Source of the DNA: Psoroptes ovis
Lineage: Eukaryota; Arthropoda; Arachnida; Sarcoptiformes; Psoroptidae
Assembly (NCBI GenBank): GCA_002943765.1
Contig: PQWQ01000011.1
Location: 868,001 to 932,000, forward strand
DNA: 64,000 nucleotides
Reading direction: 5' to 3'
The translations under genes and the position numbers were made by a program. How positions within the stretch are numbered: position 1 is the stretch's first letter; every line of letters starts with the position of its first letter. The notes under the pieces were generated by a model, which did not search any database, had not been told where the DNA came from, and saw only the letters and a list, made by a program, of their open reading frames with translations. This document shows, one piece after another, positions 51,501-64,000 of this stretch.

Positions 51501-53887
51501 TATTTGATGATTTTATTGATTGTATTTTTATGGAATCAAATATGAATCTAATTGGCTGATTAAATGATTAATTGTTGAGCTGTTCAGATGTACGATTTGT
51601 TTTGTTTGAAATTCAGTATTCAAATGAAAAAACATGAAGATTCTTTTGAATCATTGAATGCTAAATTTGAATGATAAATTTCAATGTGAATCTTCGTGAA
51701 GACAAAAACAAAATCTTGAAATTTGAATTTTTTTTTTTTTTTTGCTTCGCTTGTGTGTTTGTGTTTCTATGAATAATAAATCAATGAAATTAAAATTTTA
51801 AAAAAATTTTAAATTTTATTTTTTTATCAGTGTAGATTTTATTTGAAAATAATATTTGATTATTATTATTATTATTGTTTTTTCTTTAACTTGTTTTTAT
51901 TAATAAAGAAATTATTGCTTGAAACACAGGTATATATTCAAATGAATTTATTTATTTATTTTATTTTAAATGCTTTGAACATTTTCAAGGTAAATTCAAT
52001 TGATAGTTACCAACATTGAATTCATTTTTTTTTCTATTTTAATTTTATTATTGTTATCATCATCAATCAGGGAGAGAATAGAGAGAGAAATCAGAAGTAA
52101 AAATGAAAAATATGAGATAGAATAATGATAATGCTTTTGATGAATGCTTTGTTTGTCTAAGGCTAATGTGATGATGTTATTGTGAAAGTTTTCAAGATGA
52201 AAAAATTCAATAATTGTTCAATTTGAATTTATCTTGATCGATTGATCGAGTCTTTTGTTGGATATTTGAGATAGATTCTTCGAGAATTTTTCTAAAATTT
52301 TTTGTTTTTTCTAGTGAAAATCGAAGAAATCCAAGATATTTTTCTTAGATATCTGACTGCGATGACAATTAATGATTGAACGATGAATTCCTCAATTTTT
52401 TGTCACAAAATATTCAGGATTTACTGATTGAATCAACAGGTAGAATTGAATCTGAATCCATAAATACAAAATTCCCTCATTGATTATTCAATGATTAATT
52501 AAATTTTTCACTTGAAAAAAAAATGATTTATTGAATTTCAACGAAAGGGAAATGTCTACAAATGCGAATCGGTCAAATAAATCATCAACGTTAATTGAAT
52601 ATTACGTTTGATTAATTGAATAATTACCATCAAAATCGATAATTGATATTTGAAATGATTAACAAAATTACAAGATAACATTTTGATCAATCAATTGAAC
52701 TTGATTAAAATTTTTCAAAGACGATTATCTTTTGAATCTCACATATGATCACTGTATGTTTGATGAATCCAGATTATTAGTGTTCATATTTTTCTCACAT
52801 TTTTGATTTTCATATTATCATTACTGCCTGCAATTTATTATTAAAATACGTGCCTTGCATTTTTTTTATTTGTTCAAACATTGAATTTCGAGAACACGTT
52901 TTTTAATTTTTTTCAATCAATTTTTTTTTGTTGTTGTTTAGTTTATTTATTTGTATTTCATTTTTAATTCAATCATGATCATCAATTATGATGGTCAAAA
53001 ATTTTGTATGCGGTCAAAAAATTTTCTCTTTAACGGTTTCATCAATGGCGTAATTTCTAAATTATAAATGATGTTTCGAATGAAGATAAATATGTCTGTC
53101 ATAGAGATATGTGTTATTTGATAATACCTTGATTTTTTATAATTTTGTGACATAAAGATCCCCTGATGTGACATATGATGACAAAATCTTTATATAAAAA
53201 AAATTTGATTTTTGTTTATTCAAAATTTTAAATTGAATTTAAGAATTGATTTGATTTTGATGCTTGATTCAGAAGGGAAACAATACAAATAAAATTCATA
53301 GTATCGATAATATAATACAGTTGAATCGTATATTAGAATTGTAATCGTATAAAAAAAAAGGTCAAATCAACAACTGAAATTTTGAAAAAATTTAAAAACA
53401 TTCAAGGACAATTGATTCGATTGATTCATATTTGTAATTATTTTGTTGAAAAAAAAATAATATTTCTATATTTGATGATGACCATAAATCAATAATATTT
53501 ATGAAAAAACAAAACAATGATCAAATCAAATCAATTGAATTATGAATCATTTGATTTTTTTGGTGATTGAAATGAATTTCATTGATTTGCCATCTTGTTA
53601 TTCATAATATGCCATAAAATTTTCATTAATTTACACGATTTTTCTTTACTTCACAACAGAAAAACAAATGAATCGAATATTGACAAATTTATTTTATAAT
53701 AAATAATTGATAAAATTTAAAAATTCGATTATGATGATGTTGATTGATTGATTGATTGAAATATTCAATTATTATTATCATTTTTCATTCAATGTCAATG
53801 ATCATTCGTACAATGTTATTGTATTGTAATATTTATTCAGATATATACAACGATAAATAAACATATTTTTACACTTGATTATCACAG

Positions 53888-54082
53888 TTAAAACAAAACA
53901 AAACAACAAAATGATGAAGAAAAATTGTTGAATTTAGCACAACGAGGTAGTTGAACACATTGACATCTATGAAATTGATGATGATGATGATAATGTTGAA
54001 TATTATTCATTGGAAAAAAATTCAAAATTTTACCGGTCAAGAAAAACAAAATATTTAACAAGTTTAGAATTGAAAACAACAT
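53888..54082 (-). CDS. Possible small secreted Cys/His-containing peptide (64 aa), speculative
   Basis: The frame opens MLFSILNLLNILFFLTGKIL, which looks like a signal peptide or signal anchor. A His run (HYHHHHQFHR) follows, then a Cys cluster (CQC, PRC, FCC) and a hydrophobic end. An in-frame TAG lies six codons upstream of the ATG. TTTATT at 53832-53837 gives an AATAAA on the minus strand about 50 bp after the stop. Against it, the region is AT-rich and the last codons come from a GTTTT repeat, so chance is quite possible. No family is recognised. Confidence 0.3.
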   Translation of the reverse strand: MLFSILNLLNILFFLTGKILNFFPMNNIQHYHHHHQFHRCQCVQLPRCAKFNNFSSSFCCFVLF

Positions 54083-56351
54083 TTTGAGGACAATGGACTA
54101 GAAATATAACAGAATTTCACATGTATTGATGAAATTAAATTACTAATAATCGAATCTATTTGAATTATTATCACCGGTTTTGATGATGATGATCATTGAA
54201 ATTATTGAAAATCACCATCACTGAAATGCACTGAAATAAGCCGGTAAAAATGAAATACATGGAAAATGTATTGAAAATTTCATAAGTGATCATTTTAATT
54301 GTTTTTCACTTAAATGTTTTGCGATGATTTTCATCATTCATTCTTATTATTAGTAATAATACTAAAACGATTATGCAACACCAATCATTTATTTATTTAT
54401 TTATTTTTCATTGCTAACCATAACTATTATTATCATTATTACAATGATTATTATTATTAAAAAATATAATGTTGTATTGTTTATTATGATCATCATTATT
54501 ATCATTATCGGATGCCATTGAGATTTTTTTTTTCTTTTTGCTTCGTTCATTTGCTGATATTTCAAATTTTTCTTTTCTTTTCTTTTCTTTTTTCAAATTA
54601 TAAAAAACCAATAATTTTCATTCCTCTTTCTTCAACAATTCACCATTTTCATTTCTACCAACATTGATCATCATTGATGATCATATATTTCATCAATGAC
54701 AAGTTTAAAATGAATGTTTGAATGAATGAAAAATCACATAACATAACATGACATAACGAGTGAATGATGTAAAGTAAGAAAGAAAAAAAAGAAAAAACAA
54801 TTGAACAATGATTTTTATCATTATCATATTCAAGTATTATATATTATTGGAGAAACATCACATATAAACATCACTTATTACATTTGTGTATTGAATAAAT
54901 GTTTAGTAGAAAAAATGATAAATTGAATGATGAATGAATGAATGTATGTAAAAAAGAAAAATTTCATATAATTTATTGTCACTTTACTTCATTCATTTGG
55001 TTGCAATTACACATTGGTCATAGATTTATTATAAATTAAACAAACAAATGATTATAATTGTTGAAATCTGTAAAATTTTCAAAGACAATCGAATACTGAA
55101 CAAATACACTGATTCAAATTGAAATATCATTTTAAAAGATCACTAAAATAGATGATTGATGCATTTATCTGGTGCCCAACACACCCAACAATAGCCGACA
55201 TATATTGTCGTATAGGTATTTCTCGCTGATATATTTTGCATTCATAGAATTCATCTGATGTGTAGAATCATCGAATTATTTCATAGAAGCAAAGATAATG
55301 GTAAAAGATTAATATTGAACATGAAAAAAAACGATGTAATATTACAACAAAGAAAGAAAACACACAAGAAAATGTGAATACATATGAAATATTGATTGAA
55401 AATTTCTGATAAAAAACAAATTTTCATATTGAAAAACATTCAAAAATATTAAAAATTCAATGCAAAAGCATATTTTGCAAGCAAACACACACACACACAC
55501 ATACACGCATACAAAATGTGAATATACAGAACAGTAAAACAAATAAATAAACAAACAAATAAACAAACGAAAAAAAAGGGAAAAAAATATTATATAACTC
55601 CATGTACACACAATCATTCATTTATTTAACTGTTTATTTACCGGAGATCTTTTGAGAGACTTGTACATACAACAAAGATAAAACGAGTGAAAAATTGGTA
55701 CAATTGGAACTTGATATTTGGTATTTGTATGCTAAGAAGAAGAAAGAGAAATTGAAGAAATCAGTTTCATCAGAGATTTTTTTCCCCATTCAAATTGAAT
55801 CGCAATACAACTAAAGACATTCGTAAAATAAAATTCATAAGAAAAGAAAGTATTAAATGAATTGAATGCTCCTGATGATGATGATGATGATAATAATAAT
55901 AATATAATCAAACATCATCAACTAACATTGATCTCAACAGTAAATAGCGATCGTAATAATAATGAAATTTGATCAAAGAGTCAAAGGTAAAATTTATAAA
56001 AATTTTATGAACAACAGCAGCAACTACAACAACAGTAATAATGATTATAAATTTTTTATTTATTTATTTGATTTCCAATCGAAATATATTTTGAATTCAA
56101 AATCAAATACCATTCAATTCAACATATCTGATCGTAAACATTTGAGAAATATTAAATCATTATCAAACATTATTATTTTCGATTTATTTCTCTTAATTCA
56201 ATATTTTAATATCATTATCAATTGCGTTATTATGTTGATCATCATGCATGGATCTCTTAAATTTATTTATTTATCCATCCATTCATTCATTTTTTTCCCT
56301 TTGAAATACAAATTCAATATAAATAAATGTGATAAAATAAAAGTAGGATGT

Positions 56352-56353
<2 letters not shown>

Positions 56354-56385
<32 letters not shown>
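56354..56385. repeat. (AAT)n microsatellite
   Basis: About ten uninterrupted AAT units. Confidence 0.95.
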
Positions 56386-56388
<3 letters not shown>

Positions 56389-58087
56389 AATAATTATGAT
56401 TCAATGATAACCGTGTGTTCCTAGCATTATTCATTATTATTATTATTATTATCGCTTGTGTTGTTGTTGTTGTTGTTGTTGTCCATAGATCATCATCATC
56501 ATCATTGAAGGCAAATAATTGTTGATTTTATTTTATTTTTTGTTCATTCAAATTGCAAATTGTATATTGAAAATTTTCTCTGATATTTTCACATTTCTCT
56601 TTTTTGATCAATGTGAAAATTTTTCTACTTTTTTTTCTTCTCCAAGTTCTTAGCTCAAATGATCATATAATAATAATAATAATAATGAAAATACTTCAAT
56701 TATTTAATGGGCCAAATATTATCATTTGAATTTCGAATTTTTTTTTCTTTGACTCATTTCAATATATTTTGAATTTTGTGTAAATGAAAATATACAATTC
56801 AATTCATTAATATATTTTGTTCACATTATTTATGATAATTATTTTATTTTACAAGAAGCATTTTGAATTTGATTTATTTTTCGTTTTCATTTGTTCCAAA
56901 GTGTTCTGTCCATTATTTCTGTTCATAGAAACAAGTTAACAAATGTATGAATTCAAATCATTTACAAGTGTTTGAATTTCAAATGATTTTTGCTTTCTAT
57001 CTTGAAATACTGATATTGTTATAAGAAACAGACACTTGTTGATTCATTCATTTCATTTCTTCAAGTTTGCTTCTACTACTTGTTTTTAGAAAAAATAAAT
57101 ACAAAAATGACCATCATTGTAGTATTGATTACGTTTCAATTTCCAATAAAAAATCGAAATTTTCGTCTGATTTTCCTCCGAGAAAAATAAAATAAAATAA
57201 ATCCAAAAGCACATCACCGAAAATGTGTTATGAACGATTATGAATGAATCGATCACAATTATTTTCATGATTTTTTATGATTCAAAAGGTCTTGACTTTC
57301 GATTCGGAAAATCGAACCGGCCATTGAAATACGGATAGAAAATCCATTCATTCATTCAAAAATTTTTCCTTTTTTTTCCCCATTTGATTGTAATTCAATA
57401 AGTAGTCATTGTCGATGTTAATGGACAAACACATGATTATGATGTTCACCATGACGATGATGATGATGATAATATACATTCATATACAATTTTATACATA
57501 CACACACATATAAATGCATGAATATAAGCAATTAATGTGTACAATGTCTAAGCATCTATACACATTTACTCTAAGTATGAGATATATTTACTTCCGTTTT
57601 TATTTAGTTTCGATTCAATTTCATTCGAAATTCAATCGACAACAACAACGACGAACGAGAATGAACGAACGAACGAACGTACAACAACAAGTTTATGTCC
57701 AGAAGGATCACGATGATGATTTTGTTACTGTTGTTGTTGTTGCTGATGATATGTTCAGGAAAATCGCATCAAAAAAAAAAAAATATTATTTCTTCAATAA
57801 TATTTGTTGAACAACATCAACGACAACAACAACAGCAACAACAAAAAGTGTTTTGAATGAATTGAATTTTGATTTCGATTCAATTTTTGTATTGAATTTT
57901 GATTTTATTTTGGAGAAATACAAAACAAAACAAAGCCAAAAAAAAAAAGTTTATCAAATCAAAACAATGTTGATATTTATGAATACAAATATCAATTGAT
58001 ATATGTGTTCACAATTTTAGTTAAATTATTTGAATTTAAAAAGAGAAATTCAAAGATTTTAAAAAGTAAAAGAGTTGGAATGTTTTT

Positions 58088-58169
58088 TCTGGTTGTCCAG
58101 AAAGTTTTTGCGGATTTTCAATAGACTATTTCATCAACTTAACAGGAAAAAACTTAATGGACAGCCCAA
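58088..58169. mobile_element. Diverged mariner-like MITE, ~82 bp (related to subfamily B)
   Basis: GGTTGTCCAGAAAGTTTTTG at the left and AAACTTAATGGACAGCCCAA at the right form imperfect inverted repeats. The internal GGATTTTCAATAGACTATTT parallels the core of the copies at 36641 and 48462 with substitutions. The TA flanks are not intact (left TTTT, right TG), so this looks like an older insertion. Confidence 0.75.
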
Positions 58170-59298
58170 TGCATTTCTTCAATTTTATTCAACAATTGTT
58201 TTATTTCTTTCAATTTTCAATTTTACAAATAACATCTCTTAATTTTTTCTCAGAGAAATTCATTTGTATGATTAGATAATATAATACACTTGTATATGTT
58301 TCGGTTATTATTATATTTTCAATTTCATTTGAGAAAATAAGACAAAAAAATTGAAATAAAATAAAATATCCGTAATATTTTATTTTTTCAAACATAAAAC
58401 GGATATGATAATATTGCTGGTGTAATAGTAATTATCTGGATGTTTTAATAAGTGAAAATTTAATCCAAAGAAAAAATCAATCGATAGATCGATCGAGCAT
58501 TGATTGACCATGGTAATATGTTTCGTACGTTTATTCATTAATTTTTCTCGATTCATAATAACCATCCATCAATCAATCCAAAAATTCATTTCAAATTCAC
58601 TCAGCAATCCATAACCATAACCATGGATATTAGATGTACTAAATATGATATTAAATATTATATAATATGATACATTATTAATAAATTATTAAATAACCTA
58701 CGGGTAATCATGTTTTCTCTGAATTTTTTTTACAAATCGATAATCCTGCAGGTAATTTTCAATTACACCTCTTTTTCCGTTGAACAATTTTGAACTTGTT
58801 ATATGAAATTCAAAAATGAAAAAAAAATCCAATTAGATAAACTATTAATTTATTACTTGTTTGTTGGGAACCCTGGATTTCCATTTCAATAAAAGTGGAT
58901 TTCCTGGATCCACTAATTTTGTTTTGAATGTATTTTTCTTAATGTTTTTGATAATAGATTTATGATTTTTGTGAAATAAATTTTTGTATCAACTCTTCCA
59001 ATAGCAAAATCCATTAGGCCAATTTTCAATAAAAATTGATTTTGGAAATATTTTTCAATAAAAATTTATTATCAAAAAATTCAACAAAATTCCGTGTCAA
59101 ATTCTTCGAAAAAATCACTTTTAAAACTGAAAAAATTGCGCCTAAAACCTTGAATTTTTTGAAATTATTGATTATTATAATTATAATTATTATCAAATAT
59201 GAAATTATTATTATTATCCCAATCATTTGAGATTGATTGAAAATTTTAATTTTATGAAATTTCAAAATTTAAACAATATGCGAAATACGCAAATACTG

Positions 59299-59319
59299 CA
59301 CACACACACACACACACAC
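59299..59319. repeat. (CA)n microsatellite
   Basis: About ten CA units in a row. Confidence 0.95.
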
Positions 59320-62300
59320 TGAGAGACATGAAATCAAAATTCAATGTCAATGTCATATCTCAATCATTCGATGAATGAATGAATGAAAATAATTATAAAT
59401 CTATTATTGTTGTGTTTACATTCGCTGCAATCGGTGTTCATATTTGTTGATTTCTTCATTTCGTTTTTAAAAACATTAATTGTAAATGCTCCAATGGCTT
59501 CCAATCATTAACAATCAATTGATTGAACCAAACGATTTTTTTTTTTTTTTTTGAAATTCATAATTGAAAGAAAAAAAAATTATGGGTTAATGCACATTCA
59601 AAGCACAATTTTGAAAATATTTTTTTAAAATGTTTATTTATCATTAAACGAAAATTGTTTGCGTCAATTTGATTTCTATTTTTATCATTCGATTCATAGT
59701 TTAAATCATCTTCAATCAATTTATCGGATTTTTTTTTCTTCTTCTTAAGAATATTTTGAATGTCAAAATGTATTGTGAATTGTCTGTTTGTTGAATGTAT
59801 TGTATTCTTATCATGTATTAAGATGTTTACATTTTTTTTCTCTTGTTTATTTCTTCATATTTTGTTTGTTTTTTTTTCAATTGAAAATTTGATTGATCAT
59901 TTTGATTTTGGATTGTGATTCTCAAAAAAAAAAAAAAGATTTTCATTTTTCAAACATCTTGTTGCATCAATCAATTAATTGATTGAAGAATTTCAATTTT
60001 CAAATTGATGAAACTTGTCGAGAGTTTTCATTTAATTTAATTTTCACCATTTCAATTATATGAATTCAATTCTTTTTTTTCTACTTTTAAATCAAATAAT
60101 TAAATACACGCAATCGGCTAATTATTTTTAGGTGTTTTGGCTGTCGAAATTCATTTATTTTAATGAATTTTCATGTGATTATTTATTTATGATTTTTCTA
60201 ATTGAAATTTCATCTGATTTTTTTTAATCGAAATACAAATTCCAATTCCAATCAAAAAAATCACATGATCTATCGATTGATTAATTCGAAGAAATTGAAA
60301 TTTTTGTTTGTCATGAAATTCTCTGTGTAATTAATTCATTTAAACTTGAATTGATTTCTAAATTCTTCAAAGTTTATTGATTTATTAATAATAGGAGAAA
60401 AAAATTAATGGTCAATTTTCACACGTCTCTCCGATTATTCAAAGATTACTATTGAATGAAATAAAATCAATGATTGACTATTATATTTTCATGACAAAAT
60501 AATCATGACATCAATGTCGATTACCTTCAAGTGATTTTGTCGGTTTGAAATATACATTTTTTTTCTTCTTCTCTTCGAAATTTTTTCAAAGCCACCTATC
60601 GATAATGTGATAATTAATTCTTTGCCAAATTCCATTTCGCTCTGTTTTGCTTTGCTTCTAATGCATTATGTTAATATTATTCATAATATTTTATTTTTGT
60701 TTTTTTGTTTTATTGCATCGATACATAGAAATCAGGAATACATTATCATATCCTATTTCTAACACATAGGGGGTAATCATGTAAAATGTTTGAGGAACAT
60801 TAATTTTTTTTAACTCTTACTGTTTTTTTCACACAATTTTTCAATTTTCATCATTACTCCATTGTTACCTATCATCATTGATCAATCAATGATTGATTGT
60901 GAATAATAATATTTTTTGATTGTTTATTTTTGCTGAAATTTAAAATGAACATTTGGTCGATGTACTTTTATGTCTTTATTAATATTTTTGAAAAATTTCA
61001 AAATGAATGCAATAATTCAGAAAAATTTTAAATTATAATTAAAAATATTCTGAGCAACTTGCACAGAATTTGAAATTAACTGATCGATTATGATTGATGA
61101 TTAAAAATTTTAAGCTCAAAATGAATCCATCGATTGATATATTCATGATTGCATGACAAAAATATCTCGGAAAATGAGAAATCCTCAATTATCGACCTTC
61201 AACACGTTTCAATTTATTAAAAATCATCACCATTTCGATAGCAATCATTCATATCATGTGCAGATTTCGATTTCAAATTCCATTTCTTAGTCTAATTTCT
61301 ACGAACAATGAACACATAATCCAAAAATTGAGATGTAATTCTGCGTCTAATTGTTATGTTATCTTGTTTTTCGCGCTCAGAAAACAAAAATTCAATTGAT
61401 ACATTATAATTCAATTATCTGAGATATGTGAAAAAACAAACAAACAAACAAACAAAATTTGTTTACGTGATAAGCAAACATTTTCGTACGTAAAACTATA
61501 CACACGTAAAAATCATCATTGAATTAGCAATTATTGATTCATAAGTTGAAAAATTATTAATTAAACGAAAAGGTAACGAAAAAAAAACCTTGAAGATTTG
61601 AAATGAACAAGAAAAAAAAATATATTCATCTTCATAACAAAAATATAAAAAAAATGAAATAAAAATAAAAATTTCATACGAAAATTGAAAGTGAATGTAA
61701 ATATAATGTAATGTTAATGTAATTTTTCAAGTAAAAATATTTTGATTTCCATATTTTTTTTCTTCTTCGAAAGAATTCACTAAGAATTAATAAATCGATG
61801 ATTGCCAAAATTGATGATGATAATGATGATGATGATCGAGATGATGATGTTGTTAAGCTGTCAAACATATTTTAATTTTGAAATAAAAATTATTAAAATT
61901 TATGGGCGAAAACATGGAAATATGTTGAAAGCAATCATTGAATCAATTATTGATTTTCTTTTCATGTTGATGGGTATGAAAAGCAAATCAATATTCTTTA
62001 TCTGAAATCTTGTTGTTTTGTTTTCAAATTTTTGATTAGTAAAAATTCATTCGTAAATCAAACCGCCAAATAAAAAATTTCAAATATTCAACGAGTACTG
62101 CCATCGGTTGTGGTGAAATTCAAAATAATCGAAATAAAGCTAGTTTTGTTTCGACAATCACAGATGGCTATAGAAACTCTTTTTTTTTTTGAAATCGAAA
62201 AAAATTCAAATTTTTTTCCCTCCTTTGAATTAATTTTCAAATTAAAATGCAGGGAAAAATTGCTAAAAATTGCCGAAAATTCAAAGTGAAATCAATCAAT

Positions 62301-62355
62301 CATTTTTTCCTTTTATTTCTTCGATATTTTTTCCTTCAAACAGAAATTTCATACC

Positions 62356-62381
62356 AAAAAAAAAAAAAAAAAAAAAAAAAA
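62356..62381. repeat. Poly(A) tract, 26 A
   Basis: Unbroken A run preceded by TACC, matching in length and left flank the tract at 10456-10481. It is followed by a CpG-containing segment unlike the surrounding DNA. Confidence 0.95.
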
Positions 62382-63355
62382 CAACCTGTTGATTCCAGCC
62401 GTTGATCCGTTCGGGTTTTTGAGAGAGCTATTTTCGGAAGGATTTCGGCTACCGACGGAAAAAACCACCGCGATAAAAAAATGTAATGAAAAATTAACAA
62501 TTTATTTTTGTTAATTGCCCAAAAAAATTTTTTCCTCTCATTTGCACCACTTATCAAATATGCAATGAACATCCAAGAGGCAAAATTACGAAAAAATTGT
62601 TTTTTGTATGCGCTCATCATTACATCATGTGATAGATTTGAGAAAAGGAAAAGAAAATTATATTCAAATAATTAATTTCCGAAAGTCCAAAATAATTTTC
62701 GAAATTTTATTATTTCCAGATTATATTATTTTTTGATGCAAAAATAAATGAATAAATTTAATCGAGACAAAATATCAATCTATTTAATTTTCATTTTATT
62801 TTAACATTTCAAAGAGAAATCAATTGGAAAATGTTTGAGAGAAATATTAAAAACATATTAAACATTCACCCATTCATATACATTACATAACATTCATTTA
62901 TTTGCTTGTCCATAAATGAAAAGTTGTAAAAATTTTCATCCGGTTATTATTTTTCAATTCCTTTTTTCATTTCTTTGAATTTCACTTTGTTGTTCCTACC
63001 TCATTGAACCAACTGGACTGGGCTTGGATTGATTAATTGATGTTTTTGTAAAAAAGGCTGAAATTAAAACTGTTTATGATCAGGTGTATTAGTACAAATA
63101 TAAATTGATTACATGCTGATTATATCTCCGAAATGATTAAAGTTCCTACTCTACATTACATTTCTGGTGAGAGTTTTTTCATTCAAAGGAAAAAAAACCA
63201 AAGAGTAAATTATTAATGAATGAAAAAATCAAATGTTTTTCGATGTTTTGTTCAAAAAACATTTTTCGGATCAATTTCATTTTGAATTTGAACATCATTC
63301 GACAAAGTAAATTTTATTTGATTTGTGAATTTTAAAAATTGAATAAATAAAAATT

Positions 63356-63360
63356 TATAA
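63356..63360 (+). promoter_or_regulatory. Possible TATA box of the gene at 63401
   Basis: TATAA lies 45 bp ahead of the ATG in an otherwise A/T-rich leader. It is plausible only by position; such pentamers are common at this base composition. Confidence 0.25.
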
Positions 63361-63400
63361 ACTTGGTTTTTTTCACCTGAAGACTGAAACCACATTAAAA

Positions 63401-63781
63401 ATGTCATCGCTATCATTACGTACTAAGCGTATTCTGTGGACAATATTCATCGTATCGATTGTCATCAATCTATTATTCGAAGAACAATTACGAGTAAATG
63501 GTGGAAATTTATTGATGCGTAAATTGTTCGGTAAAAAAGGTGCACCAGCATTGTTAATGTTGATGAAATTACGAAAACGTAAGAAATATATGCCGATACC
63601 GATACCGTTGCCAATACCGATACCACTATTACCGATTGCATTAGCTAAATTGGCCAAAGAATTGGATAAAGATTCGGAATATTATTTATCGCACGATGAT
63701 GAAATACCAGCTAAAAAAGTTGTACAAAAATATGTTGATCATAATGATGGTAATACAGATGTATTATGGGACAATCACTAA
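63401..63781 (+). CDS. Small basic hydrophobic protein with Ile-Pro repeat (126 aa), unrecognised
   Basis: A single-exon frame with better codon texture than any other frame in the flanking 19 kb. The N-terminus (residues ~8-26, KRILWTIFIVSIVINLLF) is a likely signal peptide or signal anchor. A basic, leucine-rich middle (LLMRKLFGKKGAPALLML, KLRKRKKY) leads into a repeat MPIPIPLPIPIPLLPIAL, encoded by tandem CCGATA-like hexamers. The C-terminus is acidic and polar (DKDSEYYLSHDDE ... DVLWDNH). An in-frame stop at 63344-63346 makes the ATG at 63401 the first possible start. The overall pattern recalls short secreted or cuticle-associated arthropod proteins, but that is only resemblance; I assign no function. 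No AATAAA is visible in the 219 bp left after the stop, so the transcript may extend beyond the window. Confidence 0.7.
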   Translation: MSSLSLRTKRILWTIFIVSIVINLLFEEQLRVNGGNLLMRKLFGKKGAPALLMLMKLRKRKKYMPIPIPLPIPIPLLPIALAKLAKELDKDSEYYLSHDDEIPAKKVVQKYVDHNDGNTDVLWDNH

Positions 63782-64000
63782 GTGTTTTAACACAATAATC
63801 ATCAATAATATTTCTCATATTTTCCATAAATTTTTTGAATTATAAATTCCAACAAAATTTTATAATAATCAATGTTTAATACCAGAATTTTTTCTCCTAT
63901 GATTTCTACTATACCAGAACCATGAATTTACGACCATTTTCCATTCGACGATTCGTACATTGAAATTTTTATATGTACCAATTTCTAGTCTAAATTCCTC

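Larger units (their letters stand above)
44565..53887. other. About 9.3 kb AT-rich region without a recognised gene
   Basis: Begins with the ABCA 5' flank. Contains many T and A runs, a (TGC)n tract, CA tracts near 48131-48143 and a MITE at 48462-48542. Open frames are short and of low-complexity composition. It may be intergenic or part of long introns of a gene whose exons lie outside the window; the sequence does not decide. Confidence 0.65.
54083..63400. other. About 9.3 kb AT-rich region without a recognised gene
   Basis: Holds long (AAT)n at 56354-56385, (CA)n at 59299-59319, (GTT)n near 56459-56481, a MITE at 58088-58169, the 26-A tract at 62356-62381 and, just after it, a CpG-richer islet at about 62385-62475. 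Frames found here are low-complexity. The final ~100 bp are the likely promoter and leader of the gene at 63401. Confidence 0.65.

Noticed and set aside
55342..55617. 91-codon minus-strand frame rich in Phe, Cys and Val
   Set aside because: Produced by CA repeats and AAAC repeats read on the opposite strand; it looks like a low-complexity artefact.
62336..62620. 94-codon minus-strand frame across the A tract
   Set aside because: It ends in a run of phenylalanines produced by the A tract and has no recognisable domain.
1..64000. tRNA, rRNA, CRISPR or prokaryotic operon features
   Set aside because: I looked for T-arm-like GGTTCGAA motifs and regularly spaced repeats and found none; spliced genes and AT-rich spacers point to a eukaryotic nuclear genome.

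Overview
The window is a stretch of AT-rich eukaryotic nuclear DNA, most likely from an arthropod. I favour an astigmatid (house-dust-mite-like) mite, because genes with long exons and uniformly tiny GT-AG introns (about 59-91 bp) sit in very AT-rich, microsatellite-laden spacers. The species cannot be fixed from the sequence alone. Protein families recognised are animal ones: a POU6-class homeodomain factor, an animal-type ATP-citrate lyase, an ABCA transporter, and a BEL/Pao LTR retrotransposon.

Layout. 1-5360: an apparently intact BEL/Pao retrotransposon (+ strand) with one uninterrupted 1662-codon gag-pol frame. The last 50 bp of its 5' LTR open the window and recur unchanged at the end of the 3' LTR (about 5079-5360). 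5361-21679: about 16 kb without recognisable genes, holding simple repeats, one 80-bp mariner-like MITE, a few GC-richer islets and a cluster of short palindromes. 21680-26209 (+): a POU6/Pdm3-type transcription factor in four coding exons (1440 aa). 27587-31195 (-): ATP-citrate lyase in six coding exons (1094 aa), convergent with the POU gene. 31196-37252: AT-rich spacer with a second MITE. 37253-37668 (-): a small single-pass membrane protein, not recognised. 38541-44564 (-): a full ABCA-type transporter in five coding exons (1910 aa). 44565-63400: about 19 kb with no recognised gene, containing two further MITEs, microsatellites and one speculative small secreted-peptide ORF (53888-54082, -). 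63401-63781 (+): a small, hydrophobic, basic protein with an IP-repeat, not recognised.

The genes do not form a pathway or operon. ATP-citrate lyase supplies cytosolic acetyl-CoA for lipid synthesis and ABCA proteins usually move lipids, but their adjacency here is not evidence of joint regulation. I see no CRISPR, prokaryotic, tRNA or rRNA features. Nothing in the window amounts convincingly to a new biological system. The most useful leads are the mariner-type MITE family (four copies, at least two subfamilies), the palindrome cluster at 19740-19863, the two small unrecognised genes and the apparently intact retrotransposon.
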